From Sphingobacterium sp. UBA4616 (GTDB lineage: Bacteria > Bacteroidota > Bacteroidia > Sphingobacteriales > Sphingobacteriaceae), in assembly GCA_002386525.1 (NCBI GenBank), contig DGIS01000022.1, positions 62,001 through 126,000 on the forward strand: a stretch of DNA of 64,000 nucleotides. Direction: 5' to 3'. Below are positions 1-9,322 of the stretch, piece by piece (positions within the stretch are counted from its first letter, which is position 1; every line of letters starts with the position of its first letter). The notes beneath the pieces are model-generated. The model was not told the origin of the DNA and made no database searches. It saw only the letters and a program-made list of their open reading frames with translations. The position numbers and the translations under genes are program-made.

Positions 1-880
1 GTTCATATTGTGGATGGCTGGGCAAGAATGGATATTTGACATCTTCAATCTCCGGATGGTTTTCCAAGGCTTCAGCCAAAGCCAATGCGTTGGAGCAATG
101 GCGGTCCATACGGATGCCCAAAGTATCCAAACTTTTCGATATGATCCAGGCATTGAATGGGGATAACGCCGGACCAGTATGACGGATGAAAAACATCAGT
201 TTGTCGATAAGCGCTTGTTTGCCGACAACAATCCCACCCAAAACACGGCCTTGCCCATCCATATATTTTGTCGCCGAATGGATTACCAGATCAAATCCAT
301 ACTGAATCGGTTTCTGGAGATAAGGTGTGGCAAAACAATTGTCGATCGAAAGAATAATATGGGGATATTTCTCTTTGAATTTACCCAACCATTCCAAATC
401 CACCAATTCCAACCCGGGGTTAGAGGGCGATTCTAAAAAGATAATTTTTGTATTTGGTTGGATCGCTTTTTCCCATTCTTCAGGATTTGCTGCATCCACA
501 TAAGTCGTGGTGACTCCCCAGCGGGGGAATAGCTCCGTAAATAACTGGTGGGTCGACCCGAATATTGCGCGTGAAGAAACGATATGGTCTCCACTTTCAA
601 TAATTCCCGCAAAGGAAGCAAATACGGCCGCCATACCGGACGCAAATGATAAGCCTGCTTCTGCACCTTCCAGAATACAAACTTTGTTGATGAATTCTGA
701 AGTATTTGGGTTGGCATAACGGGAGTATATCATCGCATCCTCTTCGCCAGCAAAGACCGCCCGACCTTGTTCAGCGCTGTCGAAGATAAAACTTGATGTC
801 AGGTATAAGGGGGTCGAATGTTCGCGAAGTGCGGAACGATCGACCTGTTCACGTATGATTTTAGATTGATCTTGTTTCAT
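1..880 (-). CDS. O-succinylhomoserine sulfhydrylase-like PLP enzyme (partial)
   Basis: Partial gene whose C-terminal end runs off the left edge; 293 codons are visible from the ATG at 880. It belongs to the Cys/Met-metabolism PLP family (MetZ, MetB, cystathionine lyases), which exchanges or removes substituents on the gamma carbon of homoserine derivatives or cystathionine. Visible signatures are SRYANPN (about residue 59), the ESPSNP substrate/cofactor loop, and SATKYMDGQGRVLGG with the Schiff-base lysine at K205. The QGRVLGG wording after the lysine is typical of O-succinylhomoserine sulfhydrylases, so MetZ is the best guess, but cystathionine gamma-synthase or lyase cannot be excluded without the C-terminus. 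No methionine-pathway neighbour is visible in the window. Confidence 0.85.
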   Translation of the reverse strand, partial: MKQDQSKIIREQVDRSALREHSTPLYLTSSFIFDSAEQGRAVFAGEEDAMIYSRYANPNTSEFINKVCILEGAEAGLSFASGMAAVFASFAGIIESGDHIVSSRAIFGSTHQLFTELFPRWGVTTTYVDAANPEEWEKAIQPNTKIIFLESPSNPGLELVDLEWLGKFKEKYPHIILSIDNCFATPYLQKPIQYGFDLVIHSATKYMDGQGRVLGGIVVGKQALIDKLMFFIRHTGPALSPFNAWIISKSLDTLGIRMDRHCSNALALAEALENHPEIEDVKYPFLPSHPQYE

Positions 881-1206
881 GATGTGTAAAGGTACGAGAT
901 GAAAATTTTATATCCACATTTTTAAGTATTGAAATCATTTTATTTTTATGCAATTTTCAGGGGTATTTTTCTGCATGTTAAACTTGTTTGTCTGCTCACA
1001 GTGGATCATAGTTGCTATTCGATTGCCGCAGTTTCAGTCGTGTTAAGCGATTGTCGTGTATTCTTAGCGGTATTGACGTTCAAGACTTTTCATCCGCGAA
1101 CTGATTCTTGGGTTACAATAGTACGCAAATGTTACATACAGCATTTTGTAAAAACTTCTTATCTTAGGGCTTTACAACCTAATTTTCTAGCACATAAATA
1201 AAGACT
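881..1206. other. Intergenic region between divergent metZ-like and GH29 genes
   Basis: About 326 bp separate the divergently transcribed metZ-like and fucosidase genes, so both promoters should lie here. I see no clear TAnnTTTG box or operator-like inverted repeat. The only long frame (929-1201) starts with TTG, resembles no family I know and is not called as a gene. Confidence 0.5.
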
Positions 1207-3090
1207 ATGTTGACAATCTTGTTATCCTCCATTTTACTTTCCAGCGGAACTGTAGCCAAGTCAGATACTTTAAAAGCTTATGGGGCTTTGCCGACCGAGC
1301 GTCAATTAAAGTGGCAGGAGATGGAAACGTATTGTTTGATCCATTATACACCAACAACTTTCCAAAACAAAGAATGGGGTTATGGTGATGCAGAGCCTGC
1401 TTTGTTTAATCCTTCGGCTTTTGATGCTAACCAAATTGCGCAAGCTGCAGCGGCCGGTGGTTTCCGGGGGCTAATTAGTGTGGCAAAACACCACGATGGA
1501 TTCTGTTTATGGCCAACCAAGACGACATCTTACAGTATTGCCGCTTCACCATGGAAAAATGGAAAAGGTGATATGGTCAAAGACTTTATGGAGGCGACCC
1601 ACCGGAATGGGATGAAATTTGGTGTATATCTTTCTGCTTGGGACCGTCACGATGAACGTTACGGTACTCCAGCCTATGCCGATGCGTATAGGCAACAGCT
1701 CACTGAATTAATGAGCAATTATGGTCCATTGTTTACCTCTTGGCATGATGGCGCAAATGGTGGGGATGGCTTCTATGGTGGACATGAAGGGAAGCGCATC
1801 ATCGATCGCACAACTTACTATGAATGGCATGAAAAAACTTGGCCTATCGTACGTAAATTACAGCCCCAGGCGGTGATTTTTTCAGATATCGGTCCGGATA
1901 TGCGTTGGGTTGGCAATGAAAGAGGATATGCGGCCGAAACATCATGGGCAACTTTTACGCCCATTGGGTTAAACGGAAAAGTCGCTGTTCCGGGGGCAAC
2001 AGAATCACACAATGCCGAAACGGGCGACCGTAATGGTAAATATTGGATACCTGCTGAATGTGATGTGCCTCAACGCCCCGGATGGTTTTACCATGAGGAG
2101 CAAAATAGCCGCGTAAAAACACCGAACGAACTGTTTGAAATCTATCTGAAATCTGTAGGTAGGGGAGCCTGCATGAACCTAGGCTTAGCACCGATGCCTT
2201 CCGGTACATTACATGAGCACGATGTGAAGTCGTTGCAGGCTTTTGGAAAGAAAGTGAAGGAAACTTTCCGTACAAATCTAGCCAAAGGGGCAAGCATTAC
2301 AGCATCAAATACACGTAATGACGACAGTAAAACCTACAGTACAGCGTTTATTATCGATGACGAGCGCTACAGTTATTGGGCAACAGACGATGCCAAAACA
2401 TCGGCTACGCTAGAAATTAAATTACAATCACCGGCTAAATTTGATCTTATCCAGTTAAGGGAGAATATTAAGCTAGGGCAACGTATCGATAGTGTTTCCG
2501 TTGAACAATGGGAAAATAACAGCTGGAAGCCCTTAGCTAAAGCAACAAGCATTGGTGCAAACCGCCTGATCAAATTGGAACAGCCGCAGACAGCAAGTCG
2601 ATTAAGGCTACATGTTTACGCGCCTGTAGCGATTACGCTCAGTGATTTTGGATTGTTTAAGGAATATGATGAGCCATTTGCCTTTCGCACAGAAGAAGTC
2701 AAAAAGCTACGCGGTTTTCAGATTAAAACCGGCAGATCTAATGCCAATGCCTATATGTTGGATGGAAAGGCGAATACTTTCGCTACAGTTGCCGACCAGG
2801 GCGTAATTGTTGTCTCCACAGACAAACCTGTTTCTGGTATCGGCTTCCTTCCTCGTCAAGATGGAAAGCATGTTGGCACACCAACACAGTATAGCATATC
2901 CACCAGTGCCGACGGTAAAAAATGGACTGTCGCCAAAGAAGGAGAGTTCTCTAATATTAAAGCAAACCCAATTTTACAACAGGTGTTTTTTGATACCAAT
3001 AGCACAACCAAGTTTATCAAATTTGAACCCAAGCAATTTATAGAAGGCAGCGAATTAGCCATAGCAGAATTTGAATTGTATGGTAAATAG
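1207..3090 (+). CDS. Secreted alpha-L-fucosidase, GH29, with C-terminal discoidin-like domains
   Basis: 627 aa. A signal peptide (about residues 1-17) precedes a GH29 (beta/alpha)8 catalytic domain (about 25-345) with family features such as LIHYTPTTF near residue 45, [10 protein letters not shown] near 97 and SWHDGANGG, in which D181 is the likely nucleophile. From about residue 357 there is an F5/8 type C (discoidin) domain starting [12 protein letters not shown], and the last 120 residues look like a second carbohydrate-binding beta-sandwich. GH29 enzymes release alpha-linked L-fucose from glycans with retention of configuration. The stop codon lies inside the next gene, a GH95 fucosidase, so the two are very likely co-transcribed and translationally coupled. 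Linkage specificity cannot be read from sequence alone. Confidence 0.92.
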   Translation: MLTILLSSILLSSGTVAKSDTLKAYGALPTERQLKWQEMETYCLIHYTPTTFQNKEWGYGDAEPALFNPSAFDANQIAQAAAAGGFRGLISVAKHHDGFCLWPTKTTSYSIAASPWKNGKGDMVKDFMEATHRNGMKFGVYLSAWDRHDERYGTPAYADAYRQQLTELMSNYGPLFTSWHDGANGGDGFYGGHEGKRIIDRTTYYEWHEKTWPIVRKLQPQAVIFSDIGPDMRWVGNERGYAAETSWATFTPIGLNGKVAVPGATESHNAETGDRNGKYWIPAECDVPQRPGWFYHEEQNSRVKTPNELFEIYLKSVGRGACMNLGLAPMPSGTLHEHDVKSLQAFGKKVKETFRTNLAKGASITASNTRNDDSKTYSTAFIIDDERYSYWATDDAKTSATLEIKLQSPAKFDLIQLRENIKLGQRIDSVSVEQWENNSWKPLAKATSIGANRLIKLEQPQTASRLRLHVYAPVAITLSDFGLFKEYDEPFAFRTEEVKKLRGFQIKTGRSNANAYMLDGKANTFATVADQGVIVVSTDKPVSGIGFLPRQDGKHVGTPTQYSISTSADGKKWTVAKEGEFSNIKANPILQQVFFDTNSTTKFIKFEPKQFIEGSELAIAEFELYGK

Positions 3091-5419
3091 AATTTTAATG
3101 CTCATCGTGGTATGTGCCAGTCATACCACGATGCTTTTTGCTCAGCAACAGCCGCTTGTACTTCGGTATAATAAGCCCGCTAAAGTCTGGGAAGAAACTT
3201 TACCACTGGGAAACGGACTTATCGGCATGATGCCGGATGGCAATCCCCATCAGGAAAAAATTGTACTCAATGAGATCAGCATGTGGTCCGGTAGCCCTGA
3301 GGATCCCAATAAGGATGAGGCATATAAAAATGTCGACGCCATTCAGGCACTACTTAAAGCGGGCAAAAATGATGAGGCCGAAAAGCTGGTCAACGAAACT
3401 TTTGTTACGAAAGGAAAGGGTTCTGGATTTGGCAACGGAGCAACTGTACCCTATGGCTGTTATCAACTGTTCGGCGACCTGTTACTGGATTATAAATTGC
3501 CAGCCGGAACAGTGGAAGACTACAAACGCTCATTAGACTTAGCGACAGCGTCTGCGCAAACTTCATTTAAAATCAATGGACAGCAGTTCCAACGAAACTA
3601 TTATACTTCCTTTGACAAAAATGTTGGACTTATCCAATTGAACCAACCGAAAGATAAAGTACAGACGGTAGACCTATCGCTTCAGCGCCAAGAAAATATC
3701 GACCGTTACACCCTACTGAATGATGGAATTCTAATTGAAGGATCATTACCAGATGGAAAAGGTGGTAAAAACCTGAAGTTCGTTGGCTTAATTCAGGTAA
3801 AAGGTAAAAATCTGCAGATCAGCAAAAAAGATCAATTCTTAGAAGTATCGGCAAATGGCAACCTCACGATCTATTTTTCCGGAAGTACTTCCTATTATGG
3901 AAAGGATCCATTACCTGTTGTTAAGGCAAATGTGGCAGCGGCAAAAATCGCTGACGAGCAAAAAATATACCGCAACCATCTTGCTGCGTACCAAAAGATC
4001 TTCAATCGGGTACAACTTAATCTATTCGGCAATGCAGCCAATGACACTATTCCTACGAATGAACGGATAGCCAATTTCTACAGAAATCCAGTACAGGATC
4101 CAGATCTGGCAACGATTTATTACCAATTTGGTAGGTATTTGAATATTTCAAGTGCTGCTCCGAAAAGTACAAATTCACTTCCCCCTAATTTGCAGGGCCT
4201 ATGGGCAAATGAAATCAATACACCCTGGAACGGTGACTATCATCTCAACATCAATGCACAGATGAATCATTGGGGAGTAGAGGTCAACAACCTGACGGAA
4301 TATCATCGGCCTTTTATCGAGATGATCAAGCGTATTGCTAAGACGGGTGAACAGACCGCAAAGGCATACTATAATGCGCCGGGATGGGTGGTTTATATGA
4401 TGACAAATGTATGGGGGTATTCTGCTCCGGGCGAGCAAGCTTCCTGGGGAGCTAGTACGGCTTCGGGCTGGCTATGTAATCATCTTTGGGAGCATTATCT
4501 CTTTACCGGTGATAAAAGTTACCTCAGCGAGATTTATCCGATATTAAAAGGAGCTGCCATGTTTTACGATCACACGCTTGTTCGAGACCCTAAAACAGGG
4601 TGGTGGGTGACGTCGCCGTCGGTATCGCCAGAAAATGCGTTTCGGATGCCCAATGGGAAAATCGCTGCGGTGGTGATGGGCCCTACAATTGATAACCAGA
4701 TCGTCCGGGAATTGTATCAGGCGTTGATTCAGGCAGATTCTATTCTTAAAAAGAAAGACATTTTTGTTGATAGCCTCAAATTGAAGTTAAAGAATATTCC
4801 ACCGCCTGTGGTCGTTAGCGCATCTGGGCGCGTGATGGAGTGGCTGGAGGACTATGAGGAAGTTGAGCCTAAACATCGGCATGTATCGCATTTATATGGC
4901 CTATATCCAGCAGCATTTATATCGCCACAAACAACGCCCGAATGGGCTGAAGCGGCGCGTCAGACGCTCGCTGTACGTGGGGATGAAGGAACAGGCTGGT
5001 CGAGAGCCTGGAAGATATTGTTCTGGGCAAGACTGCAGGATGGAGATCATGCGCTCGAGATTCTAAGACAGCTACTCAAACCGGCATATCACAATGAAAC
5101 GACTTACCAAGGTGTCGGAGCGGGCTCTTACCCCAATTTGTTCTGCGCGCATCCACCTTTCCAGATAGACGGAAATTTTGGTGGAGCAGCAGGGATTGCC
5201 GAGATGCTCATTCAGAGCCACAATGGTTATATCCACCTATTGCCTGCCTTACCCAAAGCTTGGCCAAAAGGGGAAGTTAAAGGTCTCAAGGCCCGAGGAA
5301 ATTATATTGTAGATATCACATGGGAGAATGGGAAAGTCTCCGCATTGCAGATTAAAGGAAAAAAAGGAAAGATCCGACTATTTGAAAATGGAAATTACAG
5401 GGATTATGAAGTGCGTTAA
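3071..5419 (+). CDS. Secreted glycoside hydrolase family 95 (alpha-L-fucosidase/galactosidase)
   Basis: 782 aa from ATG 3071; a second in-frame ATG at 3080 is equally possible, and both leave a good signal peptide ending near FAQQQ. The start overlaps the GH29 gene by 20 bp. GH95 features are [11 protein letters not shown] and EISMWSGSP in the N-terminal beta-domain, [19 protein letters not shown], the paired asparagines N393 and N395 (HLNINAQMN), a catalytic-acid candidate E521 in SPSVSPEN, and D700 in QIDGNFGG. These match the catalytic Asn/Asn/Glu/Asp pattern described for Bifidobacterium AfcA. GH95 enzymes are inverting 1,2-alpha-L-fucosidases, with some family members acting as alpha-L-galactosidases. 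Pairing with GH29 suggests the two cover different fucosyl linkages on one host or plant glycan. Confidence 0.93.
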   Translation: MNCMVNRILMLIVVCASHTTMLFAQQQPLVLRYNKPAKVWEETLPLGNGLIGMMPDGNPHQEKIVLNEISMWSGSPEDPNKDEAYKNVDAIQALLKAGKNDEAEKLVNETFVTKGKGSGFGNGATVPYGCYQLFGDLLLDYKLPAGTVEDYKRSLDLATASAQTSFKINGQQFQRNYYTSFDKNVGLIQLNQPKDKVQTVDLSLQRQENIDRYTLLNDGILIEGSLPDGKGGKNLKFVGLIQVKGKNLQISKKDQFLEVSANGNLTIYFSGSTSYYGKDPLPVVKANVAAAKIADEQKIYRNHLAAYQKIFNRVQLNLFGNAANDTIPTNERIANFYRNPVQDPDLATIYYQFGRYLNISSAAPKSTNSLPPNLQGLWANEINTPWNGDYHLNINAQMNHWGVEVNNLTEYHRPFIEMIKRIAKTGEQTAKAYYNAPGWVVYMMTNVWGYSAPGEQASWGASTASGWLCNHLWEHYLFTGDKSYLSEIYPILKGAAMFYDHTLVRDPKTGWWVTSPSVSPENAFRMPNGKIAAVVMGPTIDNQIVRELYQALIQADSILKKKDIFVDSLKLKLKNIPPPVVVSASGRVMEWLEDYEEVEPKHRHVSHLYGLYPAAFISPQTTPEWAEAARQTLAVRGDEGTGWSRAWKILFWARLQDGDHALEILRQLLKPAYHNETTYQGVGAGSYPNLFCAHPPFQIDGNFGGAAGIAEMLIQSHNGYIHLLPALPKAWPKGEVKGLKARGNYIVDITWENGKVSALQIKGKKGKIRLFENGNYRDYEVR

Positions 5420-6608
5420 CTATTTGTGTTTGGTAGCTGTATTGGCCTTGGGAACAACAAGCTGTTCCCAACGCACAGAATCGGAAAAGAAAGCGGCAAT
5501 AGCGAAGAGTTTCAGTTACACGATCACCGGAAAAACCACTGCCCCGGATGGGACGCAGGTAAGCCTCGTGGATCACGACAATACATTGCAGCAATTTGTA
5601 AAAACGCAGGTCACTAATGGACAATTTGTTCTGGAAGGCGAATTGGCTATGGCGGGATTTTACGATATCCAGATCAAGGGAATGGAACCTTACACGTTAG
5701 TTCTCGAAGGTGGAAGCGACTACGAGCTGAACGAAGAACATGGGAAATTTACGTTGACGACATCTTCTTCCAATGCTAAAGATTTTATGCAGTTCAATGC
5801 GAAATATCAACAGCGTGAACAGGAAGAAAAAAGTAAAAGCACCAATAAAAGTCAACGGATAAAGCAGCTGGAGAGTCAGTTGCCTTCGATGGCAGCAAGA
5901 AACGACGGTTCTTATGAAAAAGCGGTGGATGAAATACAGCGGTTGAGCGGCACTGGCGCATTTAACCCACGCACACTTTATGCCGATTTTATTCTCGACA
6001 GTACCCACCGTTCCTCCTTGCTATTGCCTTATTTTTTTAAGTACGTATCGCTCGATCAGACAAATTATAAGAAATTTGATGCGGCATTGCAGGGCTTCGA
6101 TGTTGAGCTACAGAAACACCCTTATTTCAAATTTGCCAGGGAAAAGGTCGATAAGGTGAAAGATTTTTATGAAAATATGCCGGTGTTCCCATCGATAACG
6201 CCGATGAATGTGCAAAGGGATACGCTGAACCTGAAAGATGTTTCAAAATCAAAAATGCTGATTGCCGCATTTTGGAAAGCATCAAATAGCAATAGTAAAG
6301 CTGATATCAAGATGCTGCGGACAAAGGAAGCGCAACTGAATACCCTAGGGGTAAAGGTTATTTACTTTTCGCTGGATAAAGATCTGGACAAATGGACGAA
6401 AGCAAGCAAAGATCTTGCCCTGGGAAAACAGAGTTACTTTTTAAACTACAACGATCAGGCTATGATGGAAAATAATTTTGGGATAGACCGCACACCAAGC
6501 TATTTGTGGATTAATCCGGAGACGCTCCAGATCTTATCTTTGAGCGGTGAAGATCCAGCGATGCCACCGTTTCTAGGGAAGGTAAGGGAATTTCTTGCTA
6601 AAAATTAA
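5406..6608 (+). CDS. DUF4369/thioredoxin-like lipoprotein lacking CXXC
   Basis: 400 aa from ATG 5406, which overlaps the end of the GH95 gene by 14 bp; a longer frame opens upstream, but only this start puts a lipoprotein signal (LALGTTSC, lipid cysteine C20) at the N-terminus. Residues about 35-130 resemble DUF4369 ([17 protein letters not shown]), the middle is a charged helical segment, and residues about 270-400 have a TlpA/AhpC-like thioredoxin fold ending in a typical WINPET-like strand region. The usual redox motif after the FW pair is replaced by [10 protein letters not shown] (W290), so no CXXC is present and disulfide chemistry is unlikely. It is in the fucosidase operon; its role there is unknown, possibly structural or a chaperone for periplasmic proteins. 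Confidence 0.8.
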   Translation: MKCVNYLCLVAVLALGTTSCSQRTESEKKAAIAKSFSYTITGKTTAPDGTQVSLVDHDNTLQQFVKTQVTNGQFVLEGELAMAGFYDIQIKGMEPYTLVLEGGSDYELNEEHGKFTLTTSSSNAKDFMQFNAKYQQREQEEKSKSTNKSQRIKQLESQLPSMAARNDGSYEKAVDEIQRLSGTGAFNPRTLYADFILDSTHRSSLLLPYFFKYVSLDQTNYKKFDAALQGFDVELQKHPYFKFAREKVDKVKDFYENMPVFPSITPMNVQRDTLNLKDVSKSKMLIAAFWKASNSNSKADIKMLRTKEAQLNTLGVKVIYFSLDKDLDKWTKASKDLALGKQSYFLNYNDQAMMENNFGIDRTPSYLWINPETLQILSLSGEDPAMPPFLGKVREFLAKN

Positions 6609-6630
6609 CGTTTATTGTCTTAAAATGTCC

Positions 6631-6638
6631 TATATTTG
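6631..6638 (+). promoter_or_regulatory. Candidate -7 box (TATATTTG) for the araC-type gene
   Basis: TATATTTG matches the Bacteroidota -7 consensus TAnnTTTG and lies 35 bp before the AraC-family start codon. No well-spaced TTTG -33 element is seen, so the gene may instead be read through from the fucosidase operon. Confidence 0.3.
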
Positions 6639-6673
6639 AAATAACTGTTTAATATTTGTTATTTCGATACATA

Positions 6674-7534
6674 ATGAAAGTTGTTCAATTTACAGTTCCG
6701 GTAGTTTACCAAGGATCTATTTGTGTGCAGGAAGACATCCTGCCTTCATTTTACAGCAATTACCACCGGCACAAGGAGATACAGCTGACTTATATTTTAA
6801 AGGGGCGGGGAACGTTTATGATCGGCAACTTTACGCACAGTTTCGAACAGGATGAAATCTATATTGTGGACGCGGATGAACCGCATATGTTCAAAACGGG
6901 AGAGGACGTAAAGGGTGGTATCCATGCGATCCATATTTTTTTCGACTATGAACATTTTAGATCTTTCTTGGACTTCCCTGAATTTGATGATGTCAAGTAT
7001 TTTTTGGAACACATTAATGTCAGCAAAAAATTGGATGCGGAATATGCTGTAGCATTGAAAGAAAAGTTTGTACAGATCAATGCAAGTGACGGTATCGATC
7101 GGTTGCTGTCGTTGGTAAAGCTGATTAATTTTTTGAGTAAAAAAGTAGATCAATGGACTTCACTGTATACCGGTATCCCTCAAAAGAAGTTTTCAGATGC
7201 CGAAGGATTGCGGATCAACGAAATATTCCAATATACTTTTCAGCACTTTGGAGACAAGATTTCCCTGGAAGATATCGCTGCGGTAGCACACATGACACCA
7301 CATGCATTCTGTAAGTATTTTAAAAAGCATACCCGCAAAACCTATGTTACTTTTCTCAATGAAATCCGCATTGAACGCGCCTGTAAAATGTTGATAGATG
7401 AATCTTCGGAAAGCGTTTCAAACATAGCATTTAAAACGGGATTTAATAATGTTGTGAATTTTAATCGGGTATTCAAAAAAATAACCAAACTCTCGCCGAG
7501 TGAATACCTACAGGAACACCGCATGCGCGACTAG
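6674..7534 (+). CDS. AraC-family transcriptional regulator
   Basis: 286 aa from ATG 6674; the frame extends to a TTG at 6656, but the ATG gives a normal N-terminus. The N-terminal part is a cupin ligand-sensing domain (HRHKEIQLTYILKGRG near residue 34, then VDADEPHMF). The C-terminal 100 residues are a double helix-turn-helix of the AraC/XylS type, ending with IAFKTGFNNVVNFNRVFKK and SPSEYLQ. It lies 65 bp downstream of the fucosidase operon on the same strand, so regulation of fucoside use is a reasonable inference. Bacteroidota AraC proteins of this size typically bind sugars or related small ligands, but the ligand here is not known. Confidence 0.9.
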   Translation: MKVVQFTVPVVYQGSICVQEDILPSFYSNYHRHKEIQLTYILKGRGTFMIGNFTHSFEQDEIYIVDADEPHMFKTGEDVKGGIHAIHIFFDYEHFRSFLDFPEFDDVKYFLEHINVSKKLDAEYAVALKEKFVQINASDGIDRLLSLVKLINFLSKKVDQWTSLYTGIPQKKFSDAEGLRINEIFQYTFQHFGDKISLEDIAAVAHMTPHAFCKYFKKHTRKTYVTFLNEIRIERACKMLIDESSESVSNIAFKTGFNNVVNFNRVFKKITKLSPSEYLQEHRMRD

Positions 7535-7715
7535 CGCGTTTGATGTTTCAGCGAGTCGTTCGCAATTGGCAGATACGCATCTGGTCCCATTGGAAGCGCA
7601 GTTAAACGTGAAAGATGACGTCGATCTTCACTGTACGAATACTCCAGCCAAACTTTGTAAATCACCAGCGGTATTCCCAAAAAGCAAAAATAAGTTGTAA
7701 CATTTTGGTTACTGT

Positions 7716-7747
7716 TTTGGATTTAAATAATTTATGAGTTAATTTTA
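7716..7747 (+). promoter_or_regulatory. Candidate Bacteroidota promoter for lipoprotein gene
   Basis: A TTTG (7716-7719) and TAATTTTA (7740-7747, one mismatch from TAnnTTTG) are separated by 20 bp, the spacing expected for the sigma factor of this phylum. The start codon follows 37 bp downstream. The rest of the 250-bp gap 7535-7784 shows no gene or repeat that I can support. Confidence 0.4.
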
Positions 7748-7784
7748 TTGTGCCGGTTAATTAACTTATAAATCATTTATATTT

Positions 7785-9227
7785 ATGAAAAGAAAATCCA
7801 AGTCAACTTGGGGAATTCTTTCGGGTGTATTCATCCTGGTTTTAGCCGCATTGCCTTCGTGCAAAAAGCATGCAAAACTTCCCGATGAAAACAATGAAAC
7901 AATTCATGCCGTAAAATTCAAGATCAAGGATTTTGAAACAATTGTTACTCCGCTAAAAAAACAAGCAACAAGCACAAATCGGGCTGCCTTAAGCAAAGCC
8001 GCTTCCGAAAACGAGTTACTACTGTATCATTGGACCTTTGATAACAGCAACACCATTCCTGAGGCTGCGCTAGATGAAGGTATCTTAATCGATTACAATG
8101 ATGGAAAGACAGATTATGATTTTCTGGCCGGCTGGCCCACAACGGGGAAAGCCATTAGTTTCAAAGGTGCTAGAGAGATCTTGATTAAAATTCCTACCCA
8201 AGGTATTCGTTCCATAGGCAGCTGGGTATTTGATGCAAATAGCTCAAGCACAGGTCCAAGGGCGCTCTTATTGAGTTACTCTTTGGATAAGGGAAATAGT
8301 TTTTCGCTGCTCTCAGATACCATCAAGTATCCCTCAAATCTATCGTTGTCAGGAAAAGTCGCCGTGAACACCTCTTTGGCAGATATTCCCCTAGGGTACA
8401 GTAAAGAGCTTTGGTTGAAAATTTCACTATTGGCTGGAAATAGAGATGGTGGAGCCGGTTATAGTGCAACGACAGGCACTTTTAAGATGGATAATTTGAT
8501 GATTTATGGTCAAGTAAATCCGGAAGCGCTACCCAGCAAATTTTACTATCATGTTTTCGATGCGCATTCAAAGGCAATGGTTACCTCAGGGGTGCTTAAC
8601 TCGCAGGACGCTTTTGATTTAGAATTGCCGAACGGCACCTACTATCTGAGCCTGATTGCCAAAAATTCAACATTGCCTCTGGTGATGTCGGAGGCTGCTG
8701 ATTTTGAACACTTCTATGCTACGAATCTTTTTTCTGAACGGTCTGCAGAGTTATTTGCCGGCCGTGATACCTTTGAAGTGAAAGGTGTTACCGAGCGGGT
8801 ATTGAACTTAAACCGGATTTATAGCGAGGTTAAACTGACATTTACCGACACGGAGGATCTCAGTGTAATTGATAGTATTCAAGTACAGCAGCTTCATCCT
8901 GTATTTCATTATTACCCCTTTATAGCGCGAAGTAGTGATCAGGTTGATAAAAGTATGTTGACGGTAGTGCCACAATTTACAGCAGAAAATCGAAGCTTTT
9001 CGTTTAATCAATTTATGGGCTATTATTTAGAAAACAAGGTTATTAAATATCAGTTCCGCGTTTTCAGAGCAGGTCAGTTACTACGTACATTTGAATTAGG
9101 TAGCGAAATCCGAAACAATGTTCAAATACAATTTACGGGCAAATTGTTGGAATCTGCCCATGGAGAATTGGGGTTTCAGATCTTCAAGAACGAGCGTTGG
9201 GATGATCATATTGTGATAGCATACTAA
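7785..9227 (+). CDS. Unrecognised lipoprotein, beta-rich
   Basis: 480 aa. The N-terminus KRKSK, a hydrophobic stretch and LAALPSC (lipid cysteine about residue 26) mark it as an exported lipoprotein. The body is rich in Tyr, Ser, Asn and short beta-strand patterns; residues about 80-240 (HWTFDNSNTIPEAAL onward, and FKMDNLMIYG) resemble a jelly-roll carbohydrate-binding module, and the second half contains LELPNGTYYLSLIAKN, a pattern like a fibronectin or carboxypeptidase-regulatory-type sandwich. I do not recognise the family. It has its own candidate promoter upstream and a strong palindromic terminator downstream, so it is probably monocistronic. A surface glycan-binding or adhesion role would fit the fold hints, but this is inference. 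Confidence 0.75.
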   Translation: MKRKSKSTWGILSGVFILVLAALPSCKKHAKLPDENNETIHAVKFKIKDFETIVTPLKKQATSTNRAALSKAASENELLLYHWTFDNSNTIPEAALDEGILIDYNDGKTDYDFLAGWPTTGKAISFKGAREILIKIPTQGIRSIGSWVFDANSSSTGPRALLLSYSLDKGNSFSLLSDTIKYPSNLSLSGKVAVNTSLADIPLGYSKELWLKISLLAGNRDGGAGYSATTGTFKMDNLMIYGQVNPEALPSKFYYHVFDAHSKAMVTSGVLNSQDAFDLELPNGTYYLSLIAKNSTLPLVMSEAADFEHFYATNLFSERSAELFAGRDTFEVKGVTERVLNLNRIYSEVKLTFTDTEDLSVIDSIQVQQLHPVFHYYPFIARSSDQVDKSMLTVVPQFTAENRSFSFNQFMGYYLENKVIKYQFRVFRAGQLLRTFELGSEIRNNVQIQFTGKLLESAHGELGFQIFKNERWDDHIVIAY

Positions 9228-9264
9228 GTAAAGCTTTTTCATCTACCATCTAGCCTCCCTACAT

Positions 9265-9314
9265 CTATAACAGAAAAAAGGTGTCCAATATTGGACACCT
9301 TTTTTCTGTTATAG
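9265..9314. terminator. Bidirectional terminator, 50-nt perfect palindrome
   Basis: The two 25-nt halves are exact reverse complements around the centre CCAATATTGG. An A-run precedes and a T-run follows the GC part (AGGTGTCC/GGACACCT), so an intrinsic terminator forms in both directions. It serves the lipoprotein gene ending at 9227 and the glycyl-tRNA synthetase gene ending at 9323 on the opposite strand. Confidence 0.9.
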
Positions 9315-9322
9315 CATTTTGG

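Noticed and set aside
433..717. 94-aa minus-strand frame inside the metZ-like gene
   Set aside because: Shadow of the metZ-like coding frame, which continues across it in the correct frame to the left edge.
929..1201. 90-aa frame upstream of the GH29 gene
   Set aside because: Starts with TTG, has no recognisable domain and lies in a promoter region between divergent genes.
5328..5405. Longer N-terminus for the DUF4369/thioredoxin-like lipoprotein
   Set aside because: Those 26 residues are encoded within GH95 coding sequence in another frame and lack a signal peptide; the ATG at 5406 restores a lipoprotein signal.
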